From positions 1 to 33,255 of IMG/VR virus record IMGVR_UViG_3300046167_000145: 33,255 nt of DNA. One strand, written 5' to 3'. Position 1 is the stretch's first letter. Each line of letters opens with the position of its first letter. The notes below the pieces were generated by a model. The model was not told where the DNA came from. It searched no databases and was given only the letters and a program-made list of their open reading frames with translations. Made by a program: the position numbers and the translations under genes. The DNA is from a virus. This document shows positions 21,831 to 28,337 of this stretch, in pieces.

Positions 21831-23117
21831 TTATTCTATTGTGTATAATTGTCCTTCTGCCATATCTGTAAAAGATGTCCAAGAACTGATTTTTTCTAGT
21901 TCGCTATCTGTTAATGCTGAATTGTAGTATTGTAATTGTTTAACCTTTCCGTAAAAAGGAAGTGAACCTCCATAATTATCAAAATCATATACCTGCAAAC
22001 TACTAGGCATTGTTGCACTAGTGTCTGTTGCTACCTCAAATCCATTTACCCAAAGTGCACAATCATTTAATTTATATTTAACTGCAACCTTATTAAATAA
22101 AGTTGAGTCGGCAACAATATATCTCATATCTGCTTGTTCGCCTACGTTATTTGTAATATAACCTTGTATTTGATTTGACGTTGCGTGTAAATTTATCATA
22201 ACTCTATCTGATGAACTATTATCACTTAAAGCAGACTGTCTGTTAGTACCATCATCAGCCAAAGCACTAATTTCTGCCATCAATACACCTTCTGAATCGT
22301 TAAACGTAGCTGCATCTCCCGCTCCGTTGCAAGTTTCTGCTTGACGAGTAGTAGCACTTCCGTTGGATTTGATATAGCTTGTTTGAAATGAGCCTTGTTC
22401 TAATTGTGCGCCGTAGATGTAGATACTATCGCCACCAACAACACCACCATTTGTTGCACCATCTAAATTAGATAAATAAATAAATTTTATGCCAGATGAC
22501 GTTAAAGTATATTTCATTGTACATCTGTACCATCCATTACCAAAATCTTGCATCTCTCCAGTTGCGTTATATGTAGTTCCAACAGTACCATTTTCTAAAT
22601 CAAAATAAGCAGCATTGGTTGTAGTACCAGTATCTGCAAGGACTAAATAATTAGCAGTTTTTTTCTTTGCAAATACAGACCAAGAATTATCGCCACTTAT
22701 AGATATACCACTTCTATAAACTCCACCCCCATTAGTTTCTCCATTAGAAATTTCTAAAGTGTAAGCATTTAATGTACCATCTGGAGATACAACATCTGCA
22801 ATATAAGGAGTTTCTATTCTTGAAATATTCCAATAAGCATTTGAAAATTCTTCTGACCTTTGAAATATATTAGTCCTCTGTGGCTCTAAAATAAGACTAG
22901 GACATCCTTTTTGAACACCGTCAATCATTGGATATTCAAGTCTAGGAATATTTGAATCAACTGTTGTTATTAATCCGTTTTTTGCTATTCTTGTGGCTGA
23001 GCCACTTCGTGAAAAATCAAAATCCCCATCTCCATCAGTAGGAAAAATAGAATAAACTTTTTGTGATTTATAACCACTTGGGATTAATAAAAGACTTGCT
23101 TGATCCGCTAAAGACAT
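21831..23117 (-). CDS. LamG-type tail adhesin, first paralogue
   Basis: The 428-residue protein has the conserved N-terminal module FDFSRSGSATRIAKNGLI, PRLEYPMIDG and SLILEPQRTNIFQRSEEF, then VVSPDGTLNAYTL, the jelly-roll core (FGNGWYRCTMKYTL, IYIYGAQLEQGSFQTSYI) and a C-terminal LamG-type domain (KLNDCALWVNGFEVATDTSA, YYNSALTDSELEKISSW). It is the first of three tandem paralogues. The N-terminus (MSLADQASLLLIPSGYKSQK) differs from the other two and may be the part that attaches to the virion. Carbohydrate binding is inferred from the fold. Confidence 0.75.
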   Translation of the reverse strand: MSLADQASLLLIPSGYKSQKVYSIFPTDGDGDFDFSRSGSATRIAKNGLITTVDSNIPRLEYPMIDGVQKGCPSLILEPQRTNIFQRSEEFSNAYWNISRIETPYIADVVSPDGTLNAYTLEISNGETNGGGVYRSGISISGDNSWSVFAKKKTANYLVLADTGTTTNAAYFDLENGTVGTTYNATGEMQDFGNGWYRCTMKYTLTSSGIKFIYLSNLDGATNGGVVGGDSIYIYGAQLEQGSFQTSYIKSNGSATTRQAETCNGAGDAATFNDSEGVLMAEISALADDGTNRQSALSDNSSSDRVMINLHATSNQIQGYITNNVGEQADMRYIVADSTLFNKVAVKYKLNDCALWVNGFEVATDTSATMPSSLQVYDFDNYGGSLPFYGKVKQLQYYNSALTDSELEKISSWTSFTDMAEGQLYTIE

Positions 23118-23148
23118 ATTTTTAGAGTTTTATTTATTATGTTATTTT

Positions 23149-23292
23149 TTATAAAGACAATTTTGATTGTACGCAATCAACCGCCTCAATTGTTCCGCCG
23201 TCAGCAATAACTCTTGCAACGTAATTTTGAACTATTAAAGAGTAAAAAATACTTTTTTGATCGACTTGTAAACTTAAACCTAATCCAATCAT
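23149..23292 (-). CDS. Small virion-type protein with GGTIEAVDC motif (47 aa)
   Basis: ATG at 23292 and TAA at 23149 enclose 47 residues starting MIGLGLSLQVDQKSIFYSLI and ending in ARVIADGGTIEAVDCVQSK then LSL. The motif DGGTIEAVDCV is nearly the same as DDGGSIESIDCV and NEGGSLESIGCI in the tail-tip protein (11348-13744). It lies between a small virion-like gene and the adhesin array. The motif recurs in Bacteroidota phage structural proteins, but its job is unknown. Confidence 0.6.
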   Translation of the reverse strand: MIGLGLSLQVDQKSIFYSLIVQNYVARVIADGGTIEAVDCVQSKLSL

Positions 23293-23298
23293 ATAATT

Positions 23299-23571
23299 TT
23301 ACCTTAAATAACAAATAACCTTACCACTTGCAACACTAACATCATCAAAGTTTCCATAAATAACAACACCAGTACTCATAGATAACGAACTTATTGAAGT
23401 ATCGCCTCCTATTGTATCAATGTCGCAAGAAATTACTGAGGATTCTATCGCTTGTATTGCGCAAAAGTTTTCTCCCGCTAATGATGTAGCTGATGCAGCA
23501 ATTACTCTTAAACCTTTGTCTCCGAATGATAATTTTTGAAATTCACTAGAATAATATAAATCTGACGCCAT
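23299..23571 (-). CDS. Small hypothetical virion protein
   Basis: The 90-residue protein starts MASDLYYSSEFQKLSFGDKG, then is beta-rich and rich in S, G and A (VIAASATSLAGENFCAIQAI, SSLSMSTGVVIYGNFDDVSV, VICYLR). There is no signal or membrane segment. The pattern resembles short spike-base or decoration proteins in which a beta-sandwich is built from alternating strands. It is the first gene after the holin with a TATTTTTG box upstream. Virion location is an inference. Confidence 0.55.
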   Translation of the reverse strand: MASDLYYSSEFQKLSFGDKGLRVIAASATSLAGENFCAIQAIESSVISCDIDTIGGDTSISSLSMSTGVVIYGNFDDVSVASGKVICYLR

Positions 23572-23596
23572 TTTTTTTATTTAAATTTTATATTCA

Positions 23597-23604
23597 CAAA
23601 AATA
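23597..23604 (-). promoter_or_regulatory. Candidate promoter -7 box before the adhesin block
   Basis: The minus strand reads TTTTTGTATTTTTGTG with TATTTTTG, an exact TAnnTTTG match, 26 bases before the ATG at 23571. The same TTTTTGTATTTTTG core occurs before the tape measure gene. It would start transcription of the small virion and adhesin genes separately from the lysis pair. Confidence 0.4.
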
Positions 23605-23625
23605 CAAAAATTTAAATTATTTATT

Positions 23626-24069
23626 TTAGCCATTCTTTCTAACGGCAGAGCCAAAGAAATATCCGAAAATTGATAATACAATTCCCTCACTAATTCCAAT
23701 TAAATGAATCCAAACCTCTTTGTTAGATTCCGGGATTTGTAAATATACAATCGCATAAATAATAAAAGCAAATGCGCCTAACCCAACAACACCGGTCAAG
23801 TTAAACATAAGATCAAAGCCTCCTGATTTGGCCTTTTCAACTTCTCGTTTTCTAGCCGAATCTCTGTCAGCAACTTCTAACTCATACAATTCAATCAGTT
23901 CATTGTGCAATTGTATTTTGTCCTGACTTGTTAATTCAGGCTCGTTGTCAATTAAATTTTTAACAACTCCTAAAACTCCTTTTTGTGGAAGTATATCGCC
24001 AACAAAACCCGGTATTTTTTTTAGTATAAATTGACCAACTTTTGTGTCTTTAAATTTTTTCTTTGACAT
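23626..24069 (-). CDS. Holin (GTA/3TM holin-like)
   Basis: The 147-residue protein has a charged N-terminal region with a helix (QDKIQLHNELIELYELEVAD) and the RDSARKREVEKAK segment (69-81), found before the membrane spans of GTA-type holins. Two membrane segments follow (LTGVVGLGAFAFIIYAIVYL and IGISEGIVLSIFGYFFGSAV) and a basic end RKNG. Holins make lesions that release the endolysin at a timed moment. Its ATG shares one base with the stop of the amidase gene, so the two are translationally coupled as a lysis pair. Confidence 0.75.
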   Translation of the reverse strand: MSKKKFKDTKVGQFILKKIPGFVGDILPQKGVLGVVKNLIDNEPELTSQDKIQLHNELIELYELEVADRDSARKREVEKAKSGGFDLMFNLTGVVGLGAFAFIIYAIVYLQIPESNKEVWIHLIGISEGIVLSIFGYFFGSAVRKNG

Positions 24070-24479
24070 TACTCAATAAATTTATATTCATCAAATGCAT
24101 TAAAACTCGGACAAGCCTTTTGACTAAAATCCCTATGACCATAAATAACCGCTTTAGAATGCAATTTTTTTAGTGTTTTTAACAAGATTAAAAGACTTTC
24201 TTTTTGTTGTGGCGTTCTAGTATCTTTAGCGTCTAAACATTCGTCTAAACCTCCAATATAGCAAACACCTATTGACATTTTATTTTGGCCTCTAGAATGT
24301 GCGCCAATTTTCTCAATGTTTCTACCATAAGAAATTGAGCCGTCTAAGTGTACAATATAATGATAACCAATATCAGAAAAACCTCTTTCTAAATGCCAAC
24401 TCTTTATTTCTTCGGCGCTTGTTTTTCTACCCTCAGGGGTAGCGCTACAATGTATTATGATTTTGTTTATTTGTCGCAT
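24069..24479 (-). CDS. N-acetylmuramoyl-L-alanine amidase endolysin (T7 lysozyme type)
   Basis: A 136-residue Amidase_2 domain. Residues correspond one to one with T7 lysozyme: zinc ligands H10 (IIHCSAT), H115 (YGHRDFS) and C123 (KACPSF), and catalytic Y39 (IGYHYIV) and K121. Spacing between H10 and Y39 and between K121 and C123 equals that in T7 lysozyme (H17, Y46, K128, C130). It cleaves the amide bond between muramic acid and the stem peptide. There is no signal peptide, so release needs the adjacent holin. The active site is complete. Confidence 0.93.
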   Translation of the reverse strand: MRQINKIIIHCSATPEGRKTSAEEIKSWHLERGFSDIGYHYIVHLDGSISYGRNIEKIGAHSRGQNKMSIGVCYIGGLDECLDAKDTRTPQQKESLLILLKTLKKLHSKAVIYGHRDFSQKACPSFNAFDEYKFIE

Positions 24480-24489
24480 TGTTTTTGTT

Positions 24490-25086
24490 TTAGAAATGTG
24501 ATATAAGCGTAATTAAAAAGTTTTCAACTGTTGCAGTTGCTCCTGATTTATCTACTTTAACTTGAATTTTACAACCACTTGTTAAAATATCTGTATGCGT
24601 AAACAATTGAGTAGTTCTCGAATACCTTACCAAATCATTATTGTTTGCAATATTATCGTGCATAAATTCAACACTTTTTCCAGTATCAGGAAAATATAAA
24701 CGTGCGTCTAATCTTGTGTTTGATGCACCGGCAGTTATATCAAAATCGTTTCTAACAATCATAACTCTACCCGCTCCAACTTCTGAAAAATCTAACGAGT
24801 TAGATGCAGAATCCCATAAATCGCCCGTTACAAAACTAGGCTTGTATGTTGTTATTGTACCGCTACCGGCCTTGTCATTTGTTAAATCCGTCCAAACGTT
24901 TTGCGTCAAGTTTATTGGCGTCGTAGTAGTTGCTGAATCTTCATAGTCAACCCAACCACCTTGCGAATCATACAAGGCATTTACTGAATTTTTTATTTCA
25001 TTTATATTGGCAGCAGTTACCTTATTAACTTCAGGAAGTACTGAGGTTTGATTGTCTGATTTTGTTGAGAAAGTTATTTTAGCCAT
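24490..25086 (-). CDS. Hypothetical virion protein (tail fibre or head decoration)
   Basis: A 198-residue protein. The N-terminus (MAKITFSTKSDNQ, VNKVTAANINEIKNSVNALY) looks like an attachment helix as in fibre proteins. The rest is beta-rich with repeats of T/S/N (SATTTTPINLTQNVWTDL, SSNS-type turns, LDARLYFPDTGKSVEFMHDN, ATVENFLITLISHF), resembling trimeric TNF/C1q-like or jelly-roll domains. It lies between neck genes and lysis genes. Virion location is likely; the exact part is not known. Confidence 0.6.
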   Translation of the reverse strand: MAKITFSTKSDNQTSVLPEVNKVTAANINEIKNSVNALYDSQGGWVDYEDSATTTTPINLTQNVWTDLTNDKAGSGTITTYKPSFVTGDLWDSASNSLDFSEVGAGRVMIVRNDFDITAGASNTRLDARLYFPDTGKSVEFMHDNIANNNDLVRYSRTTQLFTHTDILTSGCKIQVKVDKSGATATVENFLITLISHF

Positions 25087-25096
25087 TATTTATATT

Positions 25097-25582
25097 TTAT
25101 GATTGTAATTCGTTTTGTAATTCACTTTGTAAACCTCCAACTGCGTTAATTTGTTCAATCTTATTAGATAGTTCAATTATACCTCTAAAATAAGTTGAAT
25201 CTGCTAGATCATCTTCTAGATAAGTAACGCCATTGTTTTCGCTTGTATAAACATTAAATCCGTTAGGCGCTAAATCAATATAGTTTGCAGACCTAGTTCT
25301 AAGTTTTTGTAAGCATTGAGATACCATTAAATTAGTATCTAATTGCCCACCATCATCTGAATAAAATTTTGAAATACATTCTATTCGTGTTATTGTTTCA
25401 GTTATGAATGATTGTTGGTTTTGGTCTGTTTCGTCTGTTGAAACTGAATAAACTCTAATCAATGGATAGGTTGCATCCGTTGGAATACGATTGTAAACCG
25501 GTACGGCGACATTGTTAATTAAAACGTTGCCATTTAATTTTGCAATAATTCCTTTTCTTACATAGTGAATCGCCTCTAACAT
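25097..25582 (-). CDS. Tail completion/terminator protein (DUF3168-like)
   Basis: The 161-residue protein has the start MLEAIHYVRKGIIAKLNGNV, PVYNRIPTDATYPLIRVYSV, TRIECISKFYSDDGGQLDTN and SQCLQKLRTRS, which match the alpha-beta layout of tail terminator proteins of the DUF3168/gp17 type. It ends with a short repeat (SELQNELQS). It is the fourth protein in the standard neck series connector, stopper, HK97 gp10-like, terminator. The protein caps the tail tube and joins it to the head. Confidence 0.72.
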   Translation of the reverse strand: MLEAIHYVRKGIIAKLNGNVLINNVAVPVYNRIPTDATYPLIRVYSVSTDETDQNQQSFITETITRIECISKFYSDDGGQLDTNLMVSQCLQKLRTRSANYIDLAPNGFNVYTSENNGVTYLEDDLADSTYFRGIIELSNKIEQINAVGGLQSELQNELQS

Positions 25583-25583
25583 C

Positions 25584-26015
25584 TTATTTTATTGCTTTTT
25601 TAATTTCGCCATTTAAACGAGTTAATAATTTTTTTAGACCTATTCTAGCAGAGCCAAAGAAAAACGGCTGAGGTTTCATATAACCCGGCTTTGAGCCTTT
25701 GAATTGTTCCGCATAACTCTTTGGTATTCCTAGTTCTAGCATATCATCAAAAGTTACAAAAGCACCCGTTCCAAATTCTAGGTAAGGCGCATATTTTGCT
25801 CCGGCTATAACTTCAACAGTTTTGCCTTTCTTTTCTGACCTTATCGATTGCCTTAATGTACCCTTGTCAACTGGTGCAGCTCTTTTTGCAATCCTAGCTA
25901 TATCCATACCGGCCGAGCCTAGTTCTCTTGATAGCGTATTTTTATCAAAGGAACGTAAATTGTCTAACTTTTTTTTAAGTTGAGCCAAATCAGATTGGTC
26001 GATTTTAATATTCAT
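25584..26015 (-). CDS. HK97 gp10-like neck/tail completion protein
   Basis: The 143-residue protein contains the conserved RIAKRAAPVDKGTLRQSIRS (40-59), VIAGAKYAPYLEFGTG (69-84) and PFFFGSARIGLKKL (117-130) of HK97 gp10 family proteins. It starts one base after the stopper gene stop and ends one base before the terminator protein gene. The protein functions in completing the head-tail joint. Confidence 0.88.
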   Translation of the reverse strand: MNIKIDQSDLAQLKKKLDNLRSFDKNTLSRELGSAGMDIARIAKRAAPVDKGTLRQSIRSEKKGKTVEVIAGAKYAPYLEFGTGAFVTFDDMLELGIPKSYAEQFKGSKPGYMKPQPFFFGSARIGLKKLLTRLNGEIKKAIK

Positions 26016-26016
26016 T

Positions 26017-26343
26017 TTATTGAGATTTTGTTGCTAATAATTTAGTATAAAAATCTAAATCAAACTCATACTTTTCATTTATACGATAATTCTTTGTACC
26101 GCCCTCTAATGTAAATATATCTCCTAACTGAATTAAATCTGCGGTATTTTTACGCATCATTATTTCAATCTGAATGTCTTGAGTTCTTTTGCCTAGCTTA
26201 TCGCTTATATCTCCGCTAATCTGCTTTAAGTTGCACCATACGGTTGCAACCTCTGACAAAGTAGAATTAAACCCGCCAAATTCATCAGGCGACTTAACTA
26301 ATCGCTTTATTGTTATTTTAGAATCTAGTTTTCCGGCGTCCAT
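26017..26343 (-). CDS. Head-tail joining (stopper) protein
   Basis: The 108-residue protein, beginning MDAGKLDSKITIKRLV with EFGGFNSTLSEVATVWCNLK, TQDIQIEIMMRKN and YRINEKYEFDLDFYTKLLA, fits the Phage_H_T_join/SPP1 gp16-like family. It plugs the head after packaging and forms the interface for the tail. Its ATG shares one base with the stop of the connector gene. Confidence 0.85.
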   Translation of the reverse strand: MDAGKLDSKITIKRLVKSPDEFGGFNSTLSEVATVWCNLKQISGDISDKLGKRTQDIQIEIMMRKNTADLIQLGDIFTLEGGTKNYRINEKYEFDLDFYTKLLATKSQ

Positions 26344-26858
26344 TAAATAAACATAGTTTTATAAGACGTTAAAATTTGTCTTGTTGATGTTGGTATTTCC
26401 GAAACATTATCTTGCTCAGTAATAAAATCCGCTCTATTATCGTAATATGTTGATATAAGTTGCAACATCGCTTGTTTTACTAAAGAATCATTTATCCCTA
26501 ATGTTACATAGGTAATTTTAACTCTCTCGGCAGAGCCTCCATCTAGTTCAATCGTTTCATTATCTAAACCAAGTATTTCATAATCAGTTGTAGCCGTTCC
26601 GTCAATAGTTACCTCTGAAATACTAGCAATCGGGCCAAAAGGTAAATCGAATAAACCATTTGTTGTATCTAAGTAGTACGTTCTATTTTTTGGAACAATA
26701 TCTCTTGAAATATAATTTTCACACCATATTCGAGCCTGAGAAATCATTGCAGTAATTAAATTATCGTCTGCGCTTGTGTCAATACGTGCGTAGTCTTTAA
26801 CATTTTGAGCGGTTAATATTTCATTCCCGGTTGTTGCGTTGATTTTAATTTGTCTCAT
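26343..26858 (-). CDS. Head-tail connector protein (gp6/QLRG type)
   Basis: The frame reaches 26882 only through a TTG; the ATG at 26858 (MRQIKINATTG, 171 residues) is preferred and overlaps the upstream gene by 14 bases. The protein has TAQNVKDYARIDTSADDNLI, SQARIWCENYISRDIVPKN, PFGPIASISEVTIDG and VKQAMLQLISTYYDNR, the usual sequence of phage gp6-like adaptors that bind under the portal. Confidence 0.87.
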   Translation of the reverse strand: MRQIKINATTGNEILTAQNVKDYARIDTSADDNLITAMISQARIWCENYISRDIVPKNRTYYLDTTNGLFDLPFGPIASISEVTIDGTATTDYEILGLDNETIELDGGSAERVKITYVTLGINDSLVKQAMLQLISTYYDNRADFITEQDNVSEIPTSTRQILTSYKTMFI

Positions 26859-27051
26859 CTGATTTGATTTCTTTATATTCAACCTTTAGTTCTTTAGTCT
26901 CAAAGGTTTGTTTCTCTTTCTTTTTAGATATTTTAGATCCTAAACCTTTTTTAATCCAGTTCTCAGCAGTATTTGCGTCTAACTCTATAACATCGCCCTC
27001 ATTGTAACGCTTACCTCCTTTTAAAATGGATTGTTTTATTTTTAGTTTCAT
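26845..27051 (-). CDS. Small hypothetical protein upstream of the connector
   Basis: The open frame extends to 27135, but that part lies over a terminator (27076-27108), so the ATG at 27051 is taken, giving 68 residues beginning MKLKIKQSILKGGKRYNEGD. The segment VIELDANTAENWIKKGLGSK looks like a small beta-alpha unit similar to head-associated KOW-like mini-proteins, followed by a lysine/glutamate-rich tail. It is probably a minor head or neck protein. The function is unknown. Confidence 0.6.
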   Translation of the reverse strand: MKLKIKQSILKGGKRYNEGDVIELDANTAENWIKKGLGSKISKKKEKQTFETKELKVEYKEIKSDETN

Positions 27052-27067
27052 ATTATGAATATTTTTG

Positions 27068-27075
27068 TAAAGATA
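27068..27075 (-). promoter_or_regulatory. Candidate promoter -7 box for the neck operon
   Basis: TATCTTTA follows immediately after the U-tract of the terminator at 27076-27108, 16 bases before the ATG at 27051. The string TATCTTTACAAA also occurs before the endonuclease gene (27501-27508), again just after a terminator. Confidence 0.4.
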
Positions 27076-27108
27076 AAAAAAAAGCGCCACATTAGTTTGC
27101 GACGCCTT
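27076..27108 (-). terminator. Rho-independent terminator after the endonuclease gene
   Basis: The minus-strand RNA AAGGCGUCGC pairs with GUGGCGCUUU across loop AAACUAAU, followed by further U. It shows that the endonuclease gene is its own transcription unit. Confidence 0.85.
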
Positions 27109-27135
27109 TTCGTTGGAAAACAAAATTGAAAACAT

Positions 27136-27495
27136 TTAAAGTTCTGCAAAGTTATTAAAATATTTTAAATATTTAGGCGATGTTAATTCAAATGATTTTT
27201 GTTTGCCGTCATTTTTTAAAATAAAGAATCCGTCTTTCTCTTTGTAGTAAATAGCAAAAAAATCTACGTCTTTTTTATTGTATAGGTTTTTCTTTGTGTC
27301 TCTTAAAAAAACTCTTGACCTATCTGTAAAGTTGTGAACTGATTTAATTTGTATTTTAGACAATCCTTTTGGCGTTTCAATGATGCAATCATACCTTGAA
27401 GTATGTAGTAAGGGAAAAGAAACGTAAAAGCCTTGTTCCATTGCAGTAGTCGCAAACTTGTACTCAGCTAAACATCCAATTTGACTGCTATTCAT
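27136..27495 (-). CDS. PD-(D/E)XK endonuclease, homing- or resolvase-like
   Basis: The 119-residue protein has the order seen in PDDEXK_9/I-Ssp6803I-type and Hjc-type nucleases: GCLAEYKFATTAMEQG with E11, SRYDCIIET with D36, and KIQIKSVHNF with Q49 and K51 as the (E/Q)xK half of the active site. The last part has VDFFAIYYKEKDGFFIL. It lies between capsid and neck genes, flanked by terminators on both sides, with its own candidate promoter. That suggests a mobile nuclease or an accessory gene. No intron or intein is seen nearby. Confidence 0.72.
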   Translation of the reverse strand: MNSSQIGCLAEYKFATTAMEQGFYVSFPLLHTSRYDCIIETPKGLSKIQIKSVHNFTDRSRVFLRDTKKNLYNKKDVDFFAIYYKEKDGFFILKNDGKQKSFELTSPKYLKYFNNFAEL

Positions 27496-27500
27496 ATTTG

Positions 27501-27508
27501 TAAAGATA
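27501..27508 (-). promoter_or_regulatory. Candidate promoter -7 box for the endonuclease gene
   Basis: The minus strand reads CTATCTTTACAAAT with TATCTTTA, five bases from the ATG at 27495 and eight bases past the terminator 27516-27544. A leader of a few bases would result. Confidence 0.35.
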
Positions 27509-27515
27509 GCGAAAA

Positions 27516-27544
27516 TAAAAAAAACCCACGTTTTAACGTAGGTT
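27516..27544 (-). terminator. Rho-independent terminator after the Cys-rich protein gene
   Basis: The minus-strand RNA AACCUACGU, loop UAAA, ACGUGGGUU, then U6: a nine-pair stem with one G-U. Confidence 0.85.
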
Positions 27545-27570
27545 AGTAGTCATTAGAAAGCGTTTAGGCG

Positions 27571-27708
27571 CTATCTATTAGATGCGTTTAAGCAACTGAA
27601 ACAACAATAGTGTTTGCCTAAAGAAACATCAACACCGCACTCCATACATTCGCTCCTTTCCTCTAAAGAATCTAAATGCTCGTTTAATTCGTGGTCAACT
27701 ATACACAT
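27571..27708 (-). CDS. Small Cys-rich (zinc-ribbon-like) protein (45 aa)
   Basis: ATG at 27708 and TAG at 27571 enclose 45 residues, MCIVDHELNEHLDSLEERSE at the start. Cysteines C21 and C24 (CMEC) and C35/C36 and C39 (YCCFSC), separated by ten residues, make a CxxC-N10-CxxC zinc knuckle with H33 nearby. The gene overlaps the DUF3310 gene by ten bases and is followed by a terminator. Zinc-binding peptides of this size in phages often modulate host enzymes or DNA-binding; the function is unknown. Confidence 0.6.
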   Translation of the reverse strand: MCIVDHELNEHLDSLEERSECMECGVDVSLGKHYCCFSCLNASNR

Positions 27709-27917
27709 AACTTATTTTTTTCTAGGTAATTAATCTCTCTTTCTAAACAAGTAATCGCCTTTTCTAAATCCTCAATCTCTGTGTCTTGTTTTTTTACTCC
27801 CGCCCTTACAATGTATTTAACGGCGTTACCTCTAGCAAAAGATAAATTGTAATCGTTTGCAATATCTATGACGTCATAGTTTGCGCCATTGTCGTAGTGT
27901 TTTGGTGTCTTGCTCAT
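27699..27917 (-). CDS. DUF3310 protein (SaV-like)
   Basis: The 72-residue protein begins MSKTPKHYDNGANYDVIDIA and holds NLSFARGNAVKYIVRAG and EIEDLEKAITCLEREINYLE, the full DUF3310 signature: HY near the start, GNAxKYixRxGxK, and an LxKAxxYL helix. The family is spread widely in phages and has been linked loosely with nucleotide metabolism; its activity is not established. It normally lies among early genes, here in the head gene region. The ATG overlaps the preceding stop by one base (TAATG). Confidence 0.85.
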   Translation of the reverse strand: MSKTPKHYDNGANYDVIDIANDYNLSFARGNAVKYIVRAGVKKQDTEIEDLEKAITCLEREINYLEKNKLCV

Positions 27918-28003
27918 TATACGTTGAATAATAATCCCGTTAATAATCTGACGATGAAATAGCTAGGCGCTAAAATCAATACTAAAGTTTGAAGTTTTTT
28001 CAT
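27917..28003 (-). CDS. Tiny hydrophobic protein (28 aa)
   Basis: ATG at 28003 and TAA at 27917-27919 enclose 28 residues: MKKLQTLVLILAPSYFIVRL then LTGLLFNV. It is basic at the start and otherwise hydrophobic, so it is probably a membrane peptide; a leader-peptide-like start is also conceivable. Its stop overlaps the DUF3310 start (TAATG), which supports real translation. The function is unknown. Confidence 0.5.
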   Translation of the reverse strand: MKKLQTLVLILAPSYFIVRLLTGLLFNV

Positions 28004-28009
28004 TTTGTT

Positions 28010-28150
28010 TTATTTTAAAATTTCATTTAAGATTTTGTTTGCTTGTGTATCGTTATTTGCATTAGTGAATACAAAATCAACTAATCTTGATTCTGAATAA
28101 CCATTGTTGAATTTTGCTTGTGCTTCTAAAAATAATTTTTGAAATGTCAT
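28010..28150 (-). CDS. Small hypothetical protein (46 aa)
   Basis: ATG at 28150 and TAA at 28010 enclose 46 residues starting MTFQKLFLEAQAKFNNGYSE and ending TQANKILNEILK. It is predicted helix-turn-helix in shape, but without a clear DNA-binding signature. It is the first gene after the terminator at 28284-28315 and the TATCTTTG box at 28189-28196. No family is recognised. Confidence 0.55.
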   Translation of the reverse strand: MTFQKLFLEAQAKFNNGYSESRLVDFVFTNANNDTQANKILNEILK

Positions 28151-28188
28151 TTTGTTTGTCTTAACGCGGTAGTTTGTTTCCCACCCTC

Positions 28189-28196
28189 CAAAGATA
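28189..28196 (-). promoter_or_regulatory. Candidate promoter for the accessory block after the capsid gene
   Basis: TATCTTTG, an exact TAnnTTTG match, lies 38 bases before the ATG at 28150, in a 187-base gap that otherwise holds only the terminator at 28284-28315. Upstream, GTGAAAATATTTTTTTAAT resembles the TTGAAA-T-run element of the early promoters, but its TAATTCCA is not a -7 match. Confidence 0.45.
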
Positions 28197-28283
28197 AAAC
28201 CTTTTTTGGAATTAAAAAAATATTTTCACTTTTATTTAAAGTTTTTTTTCATTTTATTTATAAACCCTTGTAAATTAAGGGCA

Positions 28284-28315
28284 TAAAAAAAGACCTAGAA
28301 ATTAATCTAGGCCTT
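28284..28315 (-). terminator. Rho-independent terminator after the major capsid gene
   Basis: The minus-strand RNA AAGGCCUAGA, loop UUAAUU, UCUAGGUCUU, then further U: a ten-pair stem with one G-U, 23 bases after the capsid stop. It would stop most transcription from the strongly expressed capsid gene. Confidence 0.88.
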
Positions 28316-28337
28316 TCAAAATATATTATTTTAGTTA

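Noticed and set aside
27052-27135. N-terminal extension of the gene at 26845-27051 to 27135
   Set aside because: The extension would place a strong terminator hairpin inside the coding region and its peptide (MFSILFSNEKASQ) is not like the rest; ATG 27051 is preferred.
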